From Pseudomonas lurida (GTDB lineage Bacteria; Pseudomonadota; Gammaproteobacteria; Pseudomonadales; Pseudomonadaceae), in NCBI RefSeq assembly GCF_002563895.1, contig NZ_PDJB01000001.1, forward strand, positions 5,997,501 through 6,061,500: 64,000 nucleotides of DNA, written 5' to 3'. The translations under genes were made by a program, and so were the position numbers. The notes beneath the pieces were generated by a model. It did not search any database and was not told the origin of the DNA. It worked only from the letters and a program-made list of their open reading frames with translations. The stretch's first letter is position 1. Every line of letters begins with the position of its first letter. Of the stretch, positions 8,026-18,098 are shown piece after piece.

Positions 8026-10748
8026 CCGCCCTGGCGCTGCAGGCGACGGGGATCAACCACCGCTACGGCAAGCAGCAAGCACTGGTCGACATCACGTTCA
8101 GCTTGCCGGCCGGCACGCGCTGCGGGTTGATTGGCCCGGATGGCGCGGGCAAGTCGAGCCTGCTGGGCTTGATCGCCGGGGTCAAAAAGCTCCAGGACGG
8201 CCAGTTACACGTGCTCGGTGGCGCCATCGAGGACCGTCGTCACCGCAACAGTCTGTACCCGCGCATTGCCTTTATGCCCCAGGGTTTGGGTGGCAACCTG
8301 TACCCCGAACTGTCCATCCGCGAAAACATCCGGTTCTTTGCCACCCTGTTCGGCCTGTCGAAAGCCGATTGCGACCAACGCATGCACAACCTGCTGCTGG
8401 CCACCGACCTCGCACGCTTTGCCGACCGCCCGGCCGGTAAATTGTCCGGCGGGATGAAGCAGAAGCTCGGCCTATGTTGTGCGCTGATCCACGACCCGGA
8501 CCTGCTGATCCTCGACGAACCCACCACCGGCGTTGACCCGCTGTCACGGCGGCGCTTCTGGGAACTGGTTGAAAGCGTACGCAGCGAGCGTCCGCAATTG
8601 ACGCTGCTGGTGGCCACGGCCTATATGGAAGAAGCCGAGCAGTTCGAACATTGCCTCATGCTCGATCGCGGCAAGCTGATCGCGGACGGCCTGAGCAGTG
8701 AACTGGCATCGGCAACATCCGGCGGCAAATTAGATGAGGCGTTTACCCACTTCCAGGGCGACAGCGCCCACGACAACCAAGCGCTGGTCATCCCTCCAAG
8801 GGCAAACGCCAACGCCGATATCGCCATCCAAGCCCATGACCTGACCCTGCGCTTTGGTGATTTCACCGCGGTGAACAAGGTCAGCTTCGCCATTGGCCGA
8901 GGCGAGATCTTCGGTTTCCTCGGCTCCAACGGCTGCGGCAAGACCACCACCATGAAAGTCCTCACCGGGCTGATGCCGGCCACTGAAGGCAGTGCGATGC
9001 TGCTGGGCAATCCGGTGAACGCCAAGGACCTGGCTACCCGCAAGCGTGTGGGCTTCATGTCGCAAAGCTTCTCGCTGTATGGCGAGCTCAGCGTGCGCCA
9101 GAACCTGGTACTGCATGCACAATTGTTCGACTTGCCCAAGGTGGACAGCGGCCAGCGGATTGACGAGTTGATCCAGCGTTTCGACCTCGGTGACGTGGCT
9201 GAACAACCGTCCGGCGAACTGCCCCTTGGCCTGCGCCAGCGCTTGTCACTGGCGGTGGCGGTGCTGCACCGCCCGGAAGTGCTGATCCTCGACGAGCCCA
9301 CCTCGGGTGTCGACCCGGCCGCGCGAGATGACTTCTGGCGGCTGCTGGTCGAGCTTTCCCGCGAGCAGGGCGTGACCATTTTCCTGTCCACCCACTTCAT
9401 GAACGAAGCCCAGCGCTGCGACCGCATTTCCCTGATGCACGCGGGCAAGGTGCTTGCCTGCGATACGCCGGACGCGCTGCAACGGCAATTCCACGGCGAT
9501 ACCCTGGAGGCTGCCTTCGTCACCTGCCTGGAACAGGCCCAGGGCGAAGCAGAACCCGCCGCACCCACTGCAACCCCTGCAACCGTCAACGCAACCAGCA
9601 CACCGCCCGTGAGCAAGCCTGGTTTCAGCCTGCCGCGCCTGCTGGCCGTGGCCAGCCGCGAAAGCAAGGAGCTGCTGCGCGACAAAGTGCGCATGGCCTT
9701 TGCACTGCTGGGTGCGATGTTCATGATGGTGATCTTCGGCTACGGCATTTCCCTGGATGTGGAAAACCTCGCGTTCGCGGTCTACGACCAGGACCAGACT
9801 CCCCAAAGCCGTGCCTACCTGGAGGCCTTTCGCAGCTCCCGCTATTTCGCCGAGCAGTTGCCCATTCAGGACTCGAATGAACTGCACCGACGCTTGCAAC
9901 GCTCGGAAATCAAACTGGCCCTGGAGATCCCGCCCGGTTTTGGCCGCGATCTCTACGCTGGTCGCCAGCCCACGGTGGCCGCATGGCTCGACGGCGGCAT
10001 GCCGTTTCGTGCGGAAACCAGCCGTAACTACGTAGAGGCCGTGCACCAGGGCAACCTTGCGCAACTGGCCGAGCTGAGCAGCGTGCCACGCAACAACCAG
10101 GCGGCCGCCAAGCTGGAGACGCGCTTTCGCTATAACCAGGACGTGGTCAGCGTAAACGCCATCGGCCCCGGCGTGATGGCGCTGATCCTGGCGTTTATCC
10201 CGGCGATGCTCACCGCCCTCGGCATCGTGCGCGAGAAGGAGCTGGGCTCGATCACCAACTTCTACGCCACGCCACTGACCCGCCTGGAATTCCTGCTCGG
10301 CAAACAGGCGCCGTACCTGGCCGTGAGCCTGGTCAACCTGGCGGTATTGGTGGCGATGAACCGCTGGCTGTTCGGCGTGCCGTTCAAGGGCAGCGCCCTG
10401 ACGCTGGCATGCGGCGGCCTGCTGTACGTACTGGCGACCACCAGCATGGGCCTGCTGATTTCGGCGTTCACCCGTACGCAGATCGCGGCGATCCTGGGCA
10501 CCATGATCATCACCAGCTTGCCGACGATCCAGTTCTCCGGGCTGATCGTGCCGCGCTCGTCACTGGAAGGTGCGGCGGCATTGATGGGCACGTTGTTTCC
10601 GGCCGGGCACTTCCTGGATATTGCCGTGGGCACGTTCACCAAGGCCCTGGACCTGCGCCAGTTGTGGCCGCAGTGCCTGGCGTTGTTCGGGTTTTTCGTA
10701 GGGTTTACCGGGCTGAGCCTGATCATGCTCAAGAAGCAGGAGGCCTGA
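8022..10748 (+). CDS. rbbA: RbbA-like ABC transporter, two ATPase domains fused to a permease
   Basis: 908-residue fusion. ABC domain 1 (about residues 5-235) has Walker A GPDGAGKSS, signature LSGGMKQK and Walker B LLILDEPT. ABC domain 2 (about 265-500) has Walker A GSNGCGKTT and Walker B VLILDEPT, but the signature is altered to LPLGLRQR. The C-terminal ABC-2 permease begins near residue 540 with a TM helix, a large periplasmic loop, then five TM segments. Length matches E. coli RbbA (YhiH), named for ribosome association, although architecture and neighbours argue for export of an unknown substrate. It overlaps both neighbours. Confidence 0.9.
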   Translation: MTALALQATGINHRYGKQQALVDITFSLPAGTRCGLIGPDGAGKSSLLGLIAGVKKLQDGQLHVLGGAIEDRRHRNSLYPRIAFMPQGLGGNLYPELSIRENIRFFATLFGLSKADCDQRMHNLLLATDLARFADRPAGKLSGGMKQKLGLCCALIHDPDLLILDEPTTGVDPLSRRRFWELVESVRSERPQLTLLVATAYMEEAEQFEHCLMLDRGKLIADGLSSELASATSGGKLDEAFTHFQGDSAHDNQALVIPPRANANADIAIQAHDLTLRFGDFTAVNKVSFAIGRGEIFGFLGSNGCGKTTTMKVLTGLMPATEGSAMLLGNPVNAKDLATRKRVGFMSQSFSLYGELSVRQNLVLHAQLFDLPKVDSGQRIDELIQRFDLGDVAEQPSGELPLGLRQRLSLAVAVLHRPEVLILDEPTSGVDPAARDDFWRLLVELSREQGVTIFLSTHFMNEAQRCDRISLMHAGKVLACDTPDALQRQFHGDTLEAAFVTCLEQAQGEAEPAAPTATPATVNATSTPPVSKPGFSLPRLLAVASRESKELLRDKVRMAFALLGAMFMMVIFGYGISLDVENLAFAVYDQDQTPQSRAYLEAFRSSRYFAEQLPIQDSNELHRRLQRSEIKLALEIPPGFGRDLYAGRQPTVAAWLDGGMPFRAETSRNYVEAVHQGNLAQLAELSSVPRNNQAAAKLETRFRYNQDVVSVNAIGPGVMALILAFIPAMLTALGIVREKELGSITNFYATPLTRLEFLLGKQAPYLAVSLVNLAVLVAMNRWLFGVPFKGSALTLACGGLLYVLATTSMGLLISAFTRTQIAAILGTMIITSLPTIQFSGLIVPRSSLEGAAALMGTLFPAGHFLDIAVGTFTKALDLRQLWPQCLALFGFFVGFTGLSLIMLKKQEA

Positions 10749-11866
10749 TGCATACATGCGCGCACATCCTGCGCCTGGGGATCAAGGAACTGACCAGCCT
10801 GCGCCACGACAGCGTGTTACTGCTGTTCCTGTTCTACGCCTTTACCGTCGCTATCTATATGCCCGCCGCGGGTTCGGTGATCGGCGTGCACAACGCCAGC
10901 GTCGCGTTTGTCGATGAGGACCACAGTGCGCTGTCGCGGCAGATGGCCGAGGCGCTGCAGCCGCCCGAGTTCCAGGCGCCCGCGCCGCTGGCCTACGACC
11001 AACTGGACAAGGTGATGGACAGCGGTGAATACACTTTCGTGATCAATGTGCCGCCGAATTTCCAGGCCGATCTGCTGGCGGGGCGCCAGCCAGGCGTGCA
11101 GGTGAATGTGGATGCCACGGCCATGAGCCAGGCGTTCATGGGCGCGGGCTACATCGGGCGGATTTTCCAACGGGAATTGCTGACCTATAGCGGACAAAGC
11201 GATGTCGCCAGCCAGGCACCTGCGCTGCTCACCACTCGGGCGCTGTTCAATACCAACCTGGAAGGCGGGTGGTTCCTGGCGGTGATCCAGATCGTCAACA
11301 ACATCACCATCCTCGCCATTATCCTGACCGGCACCGCACTGCTACGCGAGCGCGAGCACGGCACCCTCGACCACCTGCTGGTACTGCCGCTGACGGCGCT
11401 GGAAATCATGCTGGCGAAAATCTGGAGCAACATGCTGGTGGTGGTGCTGTGCACCTGGCTGTCACTGGAGGTGGTGGTCAAAGGCCTGCTGGGCGTGCCG
11501 CTGGCCGGGTCGCTGAGTTTGTTTCTGTTGGTGACGGCGCTCTACCTGTTTGCCAGCACCGCGCTGGGCATCTTCCTCGCCACCCTCGCCCGCTCGACGC
11601 CGCAGTTCGGCCTGCTGGCAATCCCGGTGATTATTCCAATGCTACTGCTCTCAGGTGGCAGCACGCCGCTGGACAGCATGCCTGAGTGGCTGCAGTGGGT
11701 GATGCAGGGCTCGCCGTCGACGCATTTTGTCAGTTTGAGCGCGGCGATTCTGTTTCGGGATGCGGGGGTGAGTGTGGTGTGGCCAGACTTGCTGGCGCTG
11801 GCGGGGATTGGGCTACTGTTTTTTGCGGTGGCGTTGGCGCGGTTCAGGAAGAGCCTGGCGTCGTAA
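10748..11866 (+). CDS. ABC-2 type permease (YhhJ-like)
   Basis: 372-residue integral membrane protein with the ABC-2 permease layout: one N-terminal TM helix, a periplasmic domain of about 150 residues, then five TM helices (from about residue 170) including the conserved REREHGTLDHLLVLPLT segment. Its start overlaps the rbbA-like stop (TGATG). It pairs with the permease half of that protein to give a heterodimeric channel. It is the last gene of the operon and is followed by a strong inverted repeat. Confidence 0.9.
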   Translation: MHTCAHILRLGIKELTSLRHDSVLLLFLFYAFTVAIYMPAAGSVIGVHNASVAFVDEDHSALSRQMAEALQPPEFQAPAPLAYDQLDKVMDSGEYTFVINVPPNFQADLLAGRQPGVQVNVDATAMSQAFMGAGYIGRIFQRELLTYSGQSDVASQAPALLTTRALFNTNLEGGWFLAVIQIVNNITILAIILTGTALLREREHGTLDHLLVLPLTALEIMLAKIWSNMLVVVLCTWLSLEVVVKGLLGVPLAGSLSLFLLVTALYLFASTALGIFLATLARSTPQFGLLAIPVIIPMLLLSGGSTPLDSMPEWLQWVMQGSPSTHFVSLSAAILFRDAGVSVVWPDLLALAGIGLLFFAVALARFRKSLAS

Positions 11867-11878
11867 CCGGCAGTAACC

Positions 11879-11918
11879 CACGTGTCGTGGTGGACCGGCC
11901 GGCCCACCACGACACGTG
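11879..11918. terminator. perfect 15-bp inverted repeat between convergent genes
   Basis: CACGTGTCGTGGTGG and its exact reverse complement are separated by 10 nt (ACCGGCCGGC, itself partly palindromic). The repeat sits between the convergent permease and FliL-like genes and probably blocks read-through both ways. There is no T-tract, so it is not a canonical intrinsic terminator. Confidence 0.6.
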
Positions 11919-11930
11919 CGCTTGCGACGC

Positions 11931-12338
11931 TTACTGGATGATCAAGTTGTTGAACAACAGGTCTTCCACCACCGGTTTGCCGGTCTCGTCGTTCATCACT
12001 TGCTGGGTTTGCTTGAGCGCTTCCTGGCGCAGCTTTTCCTTGCCTTCAACGGTGCTCATGGCCTCGTTGGTCTGCTGGGTGAACAGCGCCACCAGTTGGT
12101 TACGGATCAAGGGGTCATTGGCTTTGACCAACGCCGCGGCTTCGGTGCCGGTCACGCGCAGGGCGATGTCGGCCTTGAACACCTTGAGTTTCGCTGTGCC
12201 GTCCAGGCCGTAGTTACCCACGAACGGCGGGCTCAGGCTGATATAGCTGACCTTCGGCGCCTCGCCTTCCTTGGCTTCTTCGGCCTGGGCTGCCATCGGC
12301 AAAGTCAGGGCCAGCATCAACAGGATCCACGCTTTCAC
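11931..12338 (-). CDS. FliL-like secreted protein
   Basis: 135-residue protein of the FliL family, found far from flagellar genes. A signal peptide is evident (MKAWILLMLALTLPMAAQAEE, cleavage near residue 19-20) where true FliL has a permanent membrane anchor. The body has the FliL pattern: a beta-strand region (VSYISLSPPFVGNY), an Ala-rich helix, and a long amphipathic C-terminal helix ending in DLLFNNLIIQ. It is convergent with the ABC operon and divergent from the quinone oxidoreductase. Its role is unknown. Confidence 0.82.
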   Translation of the reverse strand: MKAWILLMLALTLPMAAQAEEAKEGEAPKVSYISLSPPFVGNYGLDGTAKLKVFKADIALRVTGTEAAALVKANDPLIRNQLVALFTQQTNEAMSTVEGKEKLRQEALKQTQQVMNDETGKPVVEDLLFNNLIIQ

Positions 12339-12488
12339 AGTTCATTCCTCACATTCGGTTGCCGGGTAGCATAACGCTAGCAAGGCAGAGCACAAGCTTA
12401 TGGCGGCTTATCAGGCCTGGGCATGCTCGTTGACCCACGGGCGTACCCTCCTACACTTATCGGCCACGACGCCAAAAGGAATAGTCCG

Positions 12489-13466
12489 ATGAAAGCTGTG
12501 CTGTGCAAAGCCTTCGGCCCCGCCGAAACCCTGGTGCTGGAAGAGATCGCCAGCCCGGCGATCAAGAAGAACGAAATCCTGCTGGACGTGCATGCCGCCG
12601 GGGTCAACTTCCCGGACACCCTGATCATCGAAGGCAAGTACCAGTTCAAGCCGCCCTTCCCGTTCTCGCCCGGTGGCGAAGCGGCAGGCGTGGTCAGTGA
12701 AGTGGGGGAAAAGGTCAGCCACCTGAAGGTCGGTGACCGGGTCATGGCGTTGACCGGTTGGGGCAGCTTTGCCGAACAGGTTGCGGTGCCGGGCTATAAC
12801 GTACTGCCGATCCCGCCGAGCATGGACTTCAACACCGCCGCCGCTTTCAGCATGACCTACGGCACCTCGATGCACGCGCTGAAACAACGCGCCAACCTGC
12901 AGCCCGGCGAAACCCTGCTGGTCCTCGGCGCATCCGGTGGCGTGGGCCTGGCCGCAGTGGAAATCGGCAAGGCCATGGGCGCACGGGTGATCGCCGCCGC
13001 CAGCAGCGCGGACAAGCTCGCGGTAGCCAAGGCCGCCGGCGCCGATGAGGTGATCAACTACAGCGAAACTGGCCTGAAAGACGAGATCAAGCGCCTCACC
13101 GACGGCAACGGCGCCGATGTCATCTACGATCCGGTGGGTGGCGATCTGTTTGACCAGGCCATCCGTGCCATCGCCTGGAATGGTCGCCTGCTGGTGGTGG
13201 GGTTCGCCAGCGGGCGTATCCCGGAACTGCCGGTGAACCTGGCATTGCTCAAGGGGGCTGCGGTGGTCGGGGTGTTCTGGGGCTCATTCGCCCAGCGTCA
13301 GCCGCAGGACAATGCGGCGAATTTCCAACAATTGTTCACCTGGTACGGCGAAGGCAAACTCAAGCCGCTGGTGTCGCAGGTGTATCCGCTGGAACACGCC
13401 GCCCAGGCGATCAATGACCTGGGGCAGCGCAAGGCGGTGGGCAAAGTGGTTGTCCAAACCCGATAA
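12489..13466 (+). CDS. NADPH:quinone oxidoreductase family protein
   Basis: 325-residue zinc-free medium-chain dehydrogenase/reductase of the QOR type. GroES-like N-terminal domain with HAAGVNFPD and FPFSPGGEAAGVV; Rossmann domain with LLVLGASGGVGLAAVEIGKA at about residue 140. The catalytic-zinc Cys/His set is absent. ATG 12489 has an AAGGA site about 9 nt upstream; an upstream in-frame start (12423) adds a non-conserved leader. The real electron acceptor is unknown. Confidence 0.9.
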   Translation: MKAVLCKAFGPAETLVLEEIASPAIKKNEILLDVHAAGVNFPDTLIIEGKYQFKPPFPFSPGGEAAGVVSEVGEKVSHLKVGDRVMALTGWGSFAEQVAVPGYNVLPIPPSMDFNTAAAFSMTYGTSMHALKQRANLQPGETLLVLGASGGVGLAAVEIGKAMGARVIAAASSADKLAVAKAAGADEVINYSETGLKDEIKRLTDGNGADVIYDPVGGDLFDQAIRAIAWNGRLLVVGFASGRIPELPVNLALLKGAAVVGVFWGSFAQRQPQDNAANFQQLFTWYGEGKLKPLVSQVYPLEHAAQAINDLGQRKAVGKVVVQTR

Positions 13467-13486
13467 CACACCTGCAATGCCGTCCA

Positions 13487-13516
13487 TGTGGGAGCTGGCT
13501 TGCCGGCTCCCCTATG
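13487..13516. repeat. short REP-like palindrome
   Basis: GGGAGCTGGCTTGCCGGCTCCC forms a stem-loop in the gap after the oxidoreductase. The core TGTGGGAGCTGGC recurs at 18931. Pseudomonas fluorescens genomes carry families of such G-rich palindromes. Confidence 0.65.
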
Positions 13517-13570
13517 AGTGATTCGTTGGCCCCAGGATCCAATCACGACCAGCACTTATCTATTAGCGAC

Positions 13571-13588
13571 ATGTTCATAAGAGAACAT
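13571..13588. promoter_or_regulatory. candidate GlpR operator 1
   Basis: Palindrome ATGTTC-N6-GAACAT about 110 bp upstream of glpT. It resembles the enterobacterial GlpR consensus, in which TTCG/CGAA half-sites surround an AT-rich centre. Confidence 0.45.
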
Positions 13589-13634
13589 GCAATTGCTCCC
13601 ATTTCCTGTGTTTGCAGATAAGAGGCGATGCTAT

Positions 13635-13648
13635 TTTCGGTAACGAAA
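13635..13648. promoter_or_regulatory. candidate GlpR operator 2
   Basis: TTTCG-GTAA-CGAAA palindrome about 50 bp before the glpT start codon. Glycerol-3-phosphate-responsive GlpR sites in pseudomonads have TTCG/CGAA arms, so this is the stronger of the two candidates. Confidence 0.5.
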
Positions 13649-13696
13649 CTGTAACATTCGCATCCGCAGTCAAAACAAGAAATTTGGAGCTCTTGA

Positions 13697-15034
13697 ATGT
13701 TTGCTTTCTTTCGACCTGCCGCACACCAGGCGCCCCTGCCTGAAGAAAAGATAGACAGTACCTACCGACGCCTGCGCTGGCAGATCTTCGCCGGCATTTT
13801 CTTCGGTTACGCCGGGTACTACCTGCTGCGCAAGAACTTTTCCCTGGCCATGCCCTACTTGATCGACGAGGGTTACACCCGCGGCGAGCTGGGCTTGGCG
13901 ATGTCCGCCATCGCGATTGCGTACGGCCTGTCCAAGTTCCTCATGGGCCTGGTGTCCGACCGCTCTAACCCACGCTACTTCCTGCCCTTCGGCCTGCTGG
14001 TTTCAGCGGGGGTCATGTTCATTTTCGGTTTCGCACCTTGGGCGACGTCCAGCGTGACCATGATGTTCATTTTGCTGTTCATCAACGGCTGGGCCCAAGG
14101 CATGGGCTGGCCGCCCAGTGGTCGCACCATGGTGCACTGGTGGTCGCAGAAAGAGCGCGGCGGCGTGGTGTCGGTGTGGAACGTGGCGCACAACGTCGGC
14201 GGCGGCCTGATCGGCCCGCTGTTCCTGCTCGGCATGGCCTGGTTCAACGACTGGCATGCCGCGTTCTACGTGCCAGCCACGGTGGCCTTGCTGGTGGCGG
14301 CGTTTGCCTTCATCACCATGCGCGACACCCCACAGTCGGTGGGCTTGCCCCCGATCGAGCAGTACAAGAACGACTACCCGGAAGGCTACGACGCCAGCCA
14401 CGAAGACGAATTCAGCGCCAAGGAAATCTTCGTCAAGTACGTGCTGCGCAACAAAATGCTGTGGTACATCGCGTTCGCTAACGTGTTTGTCTACCTGCTG
14501 CGCTACGGCGTACTGGACTGGGCACCCACCTACCTCAAGGAAGCCAAGCACTTCACCGTGGATAAATCGTCCTGGGCGTACTTCTTCTACGAGTGGGCCG
14601 GTATCCCGGGCACGCTGCTGTGCGGTTGGATGTCGGACAAGATCTTCCGTGGCAACCGTGGCCTGACCGGCATCGTATTCATGGCCCTGGTGACCGTGGC
14701 GACCCTGGTGTACTGGCTCAACCCGCCGGGCAACCCGATGGTCGACATGATCGCGCTGGTCTCCATCGGCTTCCTGATCTACGGGCCGGTGATGCTGATC
14801 GGTCTGCAGGCGCTGGAGCTGGCACCGAAGAAAGCCGCTGGCACCGCTGCGGGGTTCACCGGCCTGTTCGGTTATCTGGGCGGTTCGGTGGCGGCGAGCG
14901 CGGCCATGGGCTACACCGTGGACCATTTCGGCTGGGACGGTGGTTTCGTGCTGCTGATCGGCGCGTGCCTGCTGGCGATCGCCTTCCTGATCCCGACACT
15001 GTGGCACACCAACAGTGTCAGCTCGGCACGCTAA
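13697..15034 (+). CDS. glpT: glycerol-3-phosphate transporter GlpT
   Basis: 445-residue organophosphate:phosphate antiporter of the major facilitator superfamily with 12 predicted TM helices. Key family regions are visible: [23 protein letters not shown] at TM1 (the Arg of the phosphate site), [13 protein letters not shown] between TM2 and TM3, and [16 protein letters not shown]. It imports G3P for the glp pathway and is also the route for fosfomycin in P. aeruginosa. The two palindromes upstream suggest GlpR control. Confidence 0.95.
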   Translation: MFAFFRPAAHQAPLPEEKIDSTYRRLRWQIFAGIFFGYAGYYLLRKNFSLAMPYLIDEGYTRGELGLAMSAIAIAYGLSKFLMGLVSDRSNPRYFLPFGLLVSAGVMFIFGFAPWATSSVTMMFILLFINGWAQGMGWPPSGRTMVHWWSQKERGGVVSVWNVAHNVGGGLIGPLFLLGMAWFNDWHAAFYVPATVALLVAAFAFITMRDTPQSVGLPPIEQYKNDYPEGYDASHEDEFSAKEIFVKYVLRNKMLWYIAFANVFVYLLRYGVLDWAPTYLKEAKHFTVDKSSWAYFFYEWAGIPGTLLCGWMSDKIFRGNRGLTGIVFMALVTVATLVYWLNPPGNPMVDMIALVSIGFLIYGPVMLIGLQALELAPKKAAGTAAGFTGLFGYLGGSVAASAAMGYTVDHFGWDGGFVLLIGACLLAIAFLIPTLWHTNSVSSAR

Positions 15035-15684
15035 CTGCCTGAGCAATCCTTTGCACAACGCTTGAGCCGCGCCTCCAGGTTCTTATCTGGCATGGCGTGG
15101 CTACGCAGGGCGTTGACGGTCTGCTCGACATAATCGCGAGTCGTGCCGTAACGCCCGCAAGCGCTTTCGAGTACATGGTTCAGCACGATGTCGGGCAAGT
15201 TGCCGGCGTAGCTGGGCAAGTGCCGCTCCAACACAAACCCCAGCGCCTGCACCGTAGTGCCATCTTCCAGGCGGCAGCTGAGCCAGTGCGGCCGGTAGGA
15301 GGGGTAAGGCATCTCGCGCTGCCATAAGGCGTAGAGCGAGGCCTCCAGCTGATCTTCCGGCAAGCGGTAGGCAAACCCGCTGCAGGAGCCACCGCGATCC
15401 AATCCGAATACCAGCCCCGGCAGCTCCGGCGTGCCCCGGTGCTCGTGAGACCACAGGTACAGGCCCCGGTGATAACCGTGGACCCGTGCCCGCACCCGCT
15501 CGGTCGAGGAGCATTCAGGGCGCCAGATCAGCGAACCATAAGCGAATAACCAGACCGGCCCACCCTTATGCCGCGCCATCGTGGCCTGCATCGAGCTCAT
15601 CAACTGTTCGTGAGTGAGTTGCGGCCCAAGATCGAGCCGCGGAGGGTACGCCAATTGCAAAAGATCAGATTCAATGACGGTCAT
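15031..15684 (-). CDS. ChaC-family gamma-glutamylcyclotransferase
   Basis: 217-residue enzyme predicted to split glutathione into 5-oxoproline and Cys-Gly. The substrate-binding signature FAYGSLIW is at residues 47-54. The catalytic Glu is in the LWQREM segment, and YRPHW follows. The length fits bacterial ChaC. It overlaps the glpT 3' end by 4 nt tail to tail and follows the TonB receptor start side by side on the minus strand. Cytoplasmic; role in glutathione turnover is from family knowledge. Confidence 0.9.
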   Translation of the reverse strand: MTVIESDLLQLAYPPRLDLGPQLTHEQLMSSMQATMARHKGGPVWLFAYGSLIWRPECSSTERVRARVHGYHRGLYLWSHEHRGTPELPGLVFGLDRGGSCSGFAYRLPEDQLEASLYALWQREMPYPSYRPHWLSCRLEDGTTVQALGFVLERHLPSYAGNLPDIVLNHVLESACGRYGTTRDYVEQTVNALRSHAMPDKNLEARLKRCAKDCSGS

Positions 15685-15710
15685 GGCAAATCGCTTAGGT
15701 CTCCTGTGCT

Positions 15711-18098
15711 TTACCAGTTATAGGCAACTTTACCGTAATAGAACGCGCCGCTGTAACCGTACGGCGAAAAAGTGCTATAGGCCAGATTGCCCCCACTGCT
15801 GGCGAAGGCGTTGACCTTCTCCGGGTATTTATCGGTGACGTTGTCGCCGCCCAGGGTGAAGGTCCAGTTCTTCAGCTTGTAGTCTGCCGAGAGGTCCAGC
15901 ACCCAGGCGGCCTTGAAGGTCTGGTCATTGACCTTGTCTGCCTGGTAGCTGGTGAACTCACCATAGCGCACCAGGTTGCTGTGCAGCGCCCAATTGCCGA
16001 ACGTGAAGTCGTTACCCAGGCTCAGCTTGTGCTCGGGCGTGGTGTCGCCCAGCAAGCCGCTTTTTTCGCGACGGTCCACCCGTAACAGGTTCACACCCAG
16101 GCTGTCGAGGATCGCCGGGTTGGCTTTCACGTCGGTCACTTTGGTGTGGTTGTAGTTGTAGCCCACGGTGCTGTTCCAGCGAATACCGTTGTCGAACTGG
16201 TAGCGATAGTTGGCCACCAGGTCGACACCGTCAGTGCTGGTGTCGGTCGCGTTGGTGAAATAGCGGGCGCTGGTGTAGTTGATGTTGCCCACGCCGTTGG
16301 CTTGCAGGTAAGCAATCGCGGCCGGGTTGAGGTTCAGGTTTGACGACAGGCTGATGCGATCGCGGATGTCGATGCGGTACACATCCAGTGTCACTGTCAG
16401 GTCATCGGCAGGCTCCAGCACCAGGCCGAGGCTGTAGTTGCGCGACTTTTCAGCCTTGAGGTCTTCGGCGCCGAGCAAGCGCGCCACCTGGCTGTTGGCC
16501 GGGAAGGTGCCCGCTTCCTGGACAGTGCTGCCGATCAGCTGCGATGAGGTATAGGCGAAGTTCTGCTGGGCCAGGGATGGCGCACGGAAACCATTGGAAA
16601 TACTGCCGCGCAAAGCGACCTGAGGGGTGAAGTCGTAGCGGGCAGACAGTGAACCACTCACGTTGGAACCGAAGTCGCTGTAATCCTCATGGCGCACGGC
16701 GGCCGACGCGCTGAGCTTTTCGGTAAAGTTGGTTTCCAGGTCCAGGTACTGCGCCCAGTTATGCCGCGCGCTGGTACCGGCATCGGCCTCGCGGAAGCCG
16801 CCCAGGCCGGAGCTGCCGGTCTGGTAGTAGGACGCCGGTTCACCCGCCTCGATTTCATAGCCCTGGTGCAGGTACTCGCCGCCGAAGGCCACGGAAACCG
16901 GGTAAGGCAGGAAGCCCACGTCGAACTCACGAGACAGGTCCAGGCTCAGTTGCTTCTGGTCGTTGCTCAGGGTGCCGTTGTTGAACTTGCGCGGCGTGGC
17001 CAGGCCCAGGGAAGTGTTGATGGTTTCAGTGCCCAACGCGTACTGGTTCTTGCCGTAGTTGGCCGACAGGTCGTAATGCCAGTCATAAGCGAGCAAGCCA
17101 CGCAGGCCCACTACCAGCGAAGTGTCTTCCAGGTTGCCCTTGATCAGCGGCAGGTAGCCGTTGGGGTTGAGCGCCGGGATGTTGTTGGAGGCATTGCTCG
17201 CCCGATAGAACGCCGCCGTCTCGCCGCGCCGTTTGCTGTAGCCACCGAAGGTGTAGAACTCGGCTGCATCGTTGAAGGGATATTCCGAGTTGAACTGGAA
17301 TTTGCCTTCATTGGTGGCCGGCTCGCCCTGGCGGAACACCCGCTGGCCGTACGTGGTGGAGCCGATGCTGGCGGGGCGGTAATCATTGCCGGCGCGATTG
17401 GTGTAGTCGTTATCGGCGCCTTCAGCCGACAGGTTGATGAAGCCGTTGTCACCCAAGGCCAGGCCGGTATTGCCACTGACATTTCGCTGGATGCCGTCGC
17501 CCTTCTTATATTCGCCGAACTTGGTGGAGATCGAGCCGCCATGATCGGCATGCTTGAGGATCACGTTGATCACCCCGGCAATCGCATCGGAGCCATAACG
17601 CGCAGAGGCACCATCACGCAGCACTTCAATGTGGTCTACCGCCGACAGCGGGATCGCATTCAAGTCCGCCGGGGCCGACCCACGGCCCACTGCCCCGCCA
17701 AGGTTGACGAAAGCGCTGGTGTGGCGACGCTTGCCGTTGACCAGCACCAGCACCTGATCCGGCGACAAGCCGCGCAATTGCGCGGGGCGCACCAGTTCGG
17801 CACCGTCTACCAGGCTTGGGCGCGGGAAGTTGATCGACGGAATCAGCCGCGCCAACACCGCGCCCAGCTCGTCGGAGCCGGTACTGCGCAAGGAATCGCC
17901 GGAAATTACATCGATCGGTGACAGCGATGCACTGGCGGTGCGCTCTTGGGCGCGGGTGCCGGTGACGATCACAGTGTCGAGCTTGGGCGCATCGGTGGCG
18001 GACGTTTCGGCCGCGAAGACTGGATTGAAACCCACAGCGGTCAGCAAATTGGCCGATAAAATCGCCGTGTATAGCGCGTGTTGCTTGTAGCTCCCCAT
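15711..18098 (-). CDS. TonB-dependent outer-membrane receptor
   Basis: 795-residue receptor. Signal peptide (residues 1-29, ending VFAAE), a TonB box-like stretch LDTVIVTGTRA, plug domain with VLVLVNGKRRHTS and the typical IEVLRDGASARYGSDAIAGV, then a 22-strand barrel ending in Trp (GKVAYNW). No N-terminal secretin/signalling domain and no adjacent sigma factor or anti-sigma gene, so no surface signalling is expected. No clear Fur box is visible upstream. The substrate is unknown; the plug resembles receptors from families that are not siderophore-specific. Confidence 0.9.
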   Translation of the reverse strand: MGSYKQHALYTAILSANLLTAVGFNPVFAAETSATDAPKLDTVIVTGTRAQERTASASLSPIDVISGDSLRSTGSDELGAVLARLIPSINFPRPSLVDGAELVRPAQLRGLSPDQVLVLVNGKRRHTSAFVNLGGAVGRGSAPADLNAIPLSAVDHIEVLRDGASARYGSDAIAGVINVILKHADHGGSISTKFGEYKKGDGIQRNVSGNTGLALGDNGFINLSAEGADNDYTNRAGNDYRPASIGSTTYGQRVFRQGEPATNEGKFQFNSEYPFNDAAEFYTFGGYSKRRGETAAFYRASNASNNIPALNPNGYLPLIKGNLEDTSLVVGLRGLLAYDWHYDLSANYGKNQYALGTETINTSLGLATPRKFNNGTLSNDQKQLSLDLSREFDVGFLPYPVSVAFGGEYLHQGYEIEAGEPASYYQTGSSGLGGFREADAGTSARHNWAQYLDLETNFTEKLSASAAVRHEDYSDFGSNVSGSLSARYDFTPQVALRGSISNGFRAPSLAQQNFAYTSSQLIGSTVQEAGTFPANSQVARLLGAEDLKAEKSRNYSLGLVLEPADDLTVTLDVYRIDIRDRISLSSNLNLNPAAIAYLQANGVGNINYTSARYFTNATDTSTDGVDLVANYRYQFDNGIRWNSTVGYNYNHTKVTDVKANPAILDSLGVNLLRVDRREKSGLLGDTTPEHKLSLGNDFTFGNWALHSNLVRYGEFTSYQADKVNDQTFKAAWVLDLSADYKLKNWTFTLGGDNVTDKYPEKVNAFASSGGNLAYSTFSPYGYSGAFYYGKVAYNW

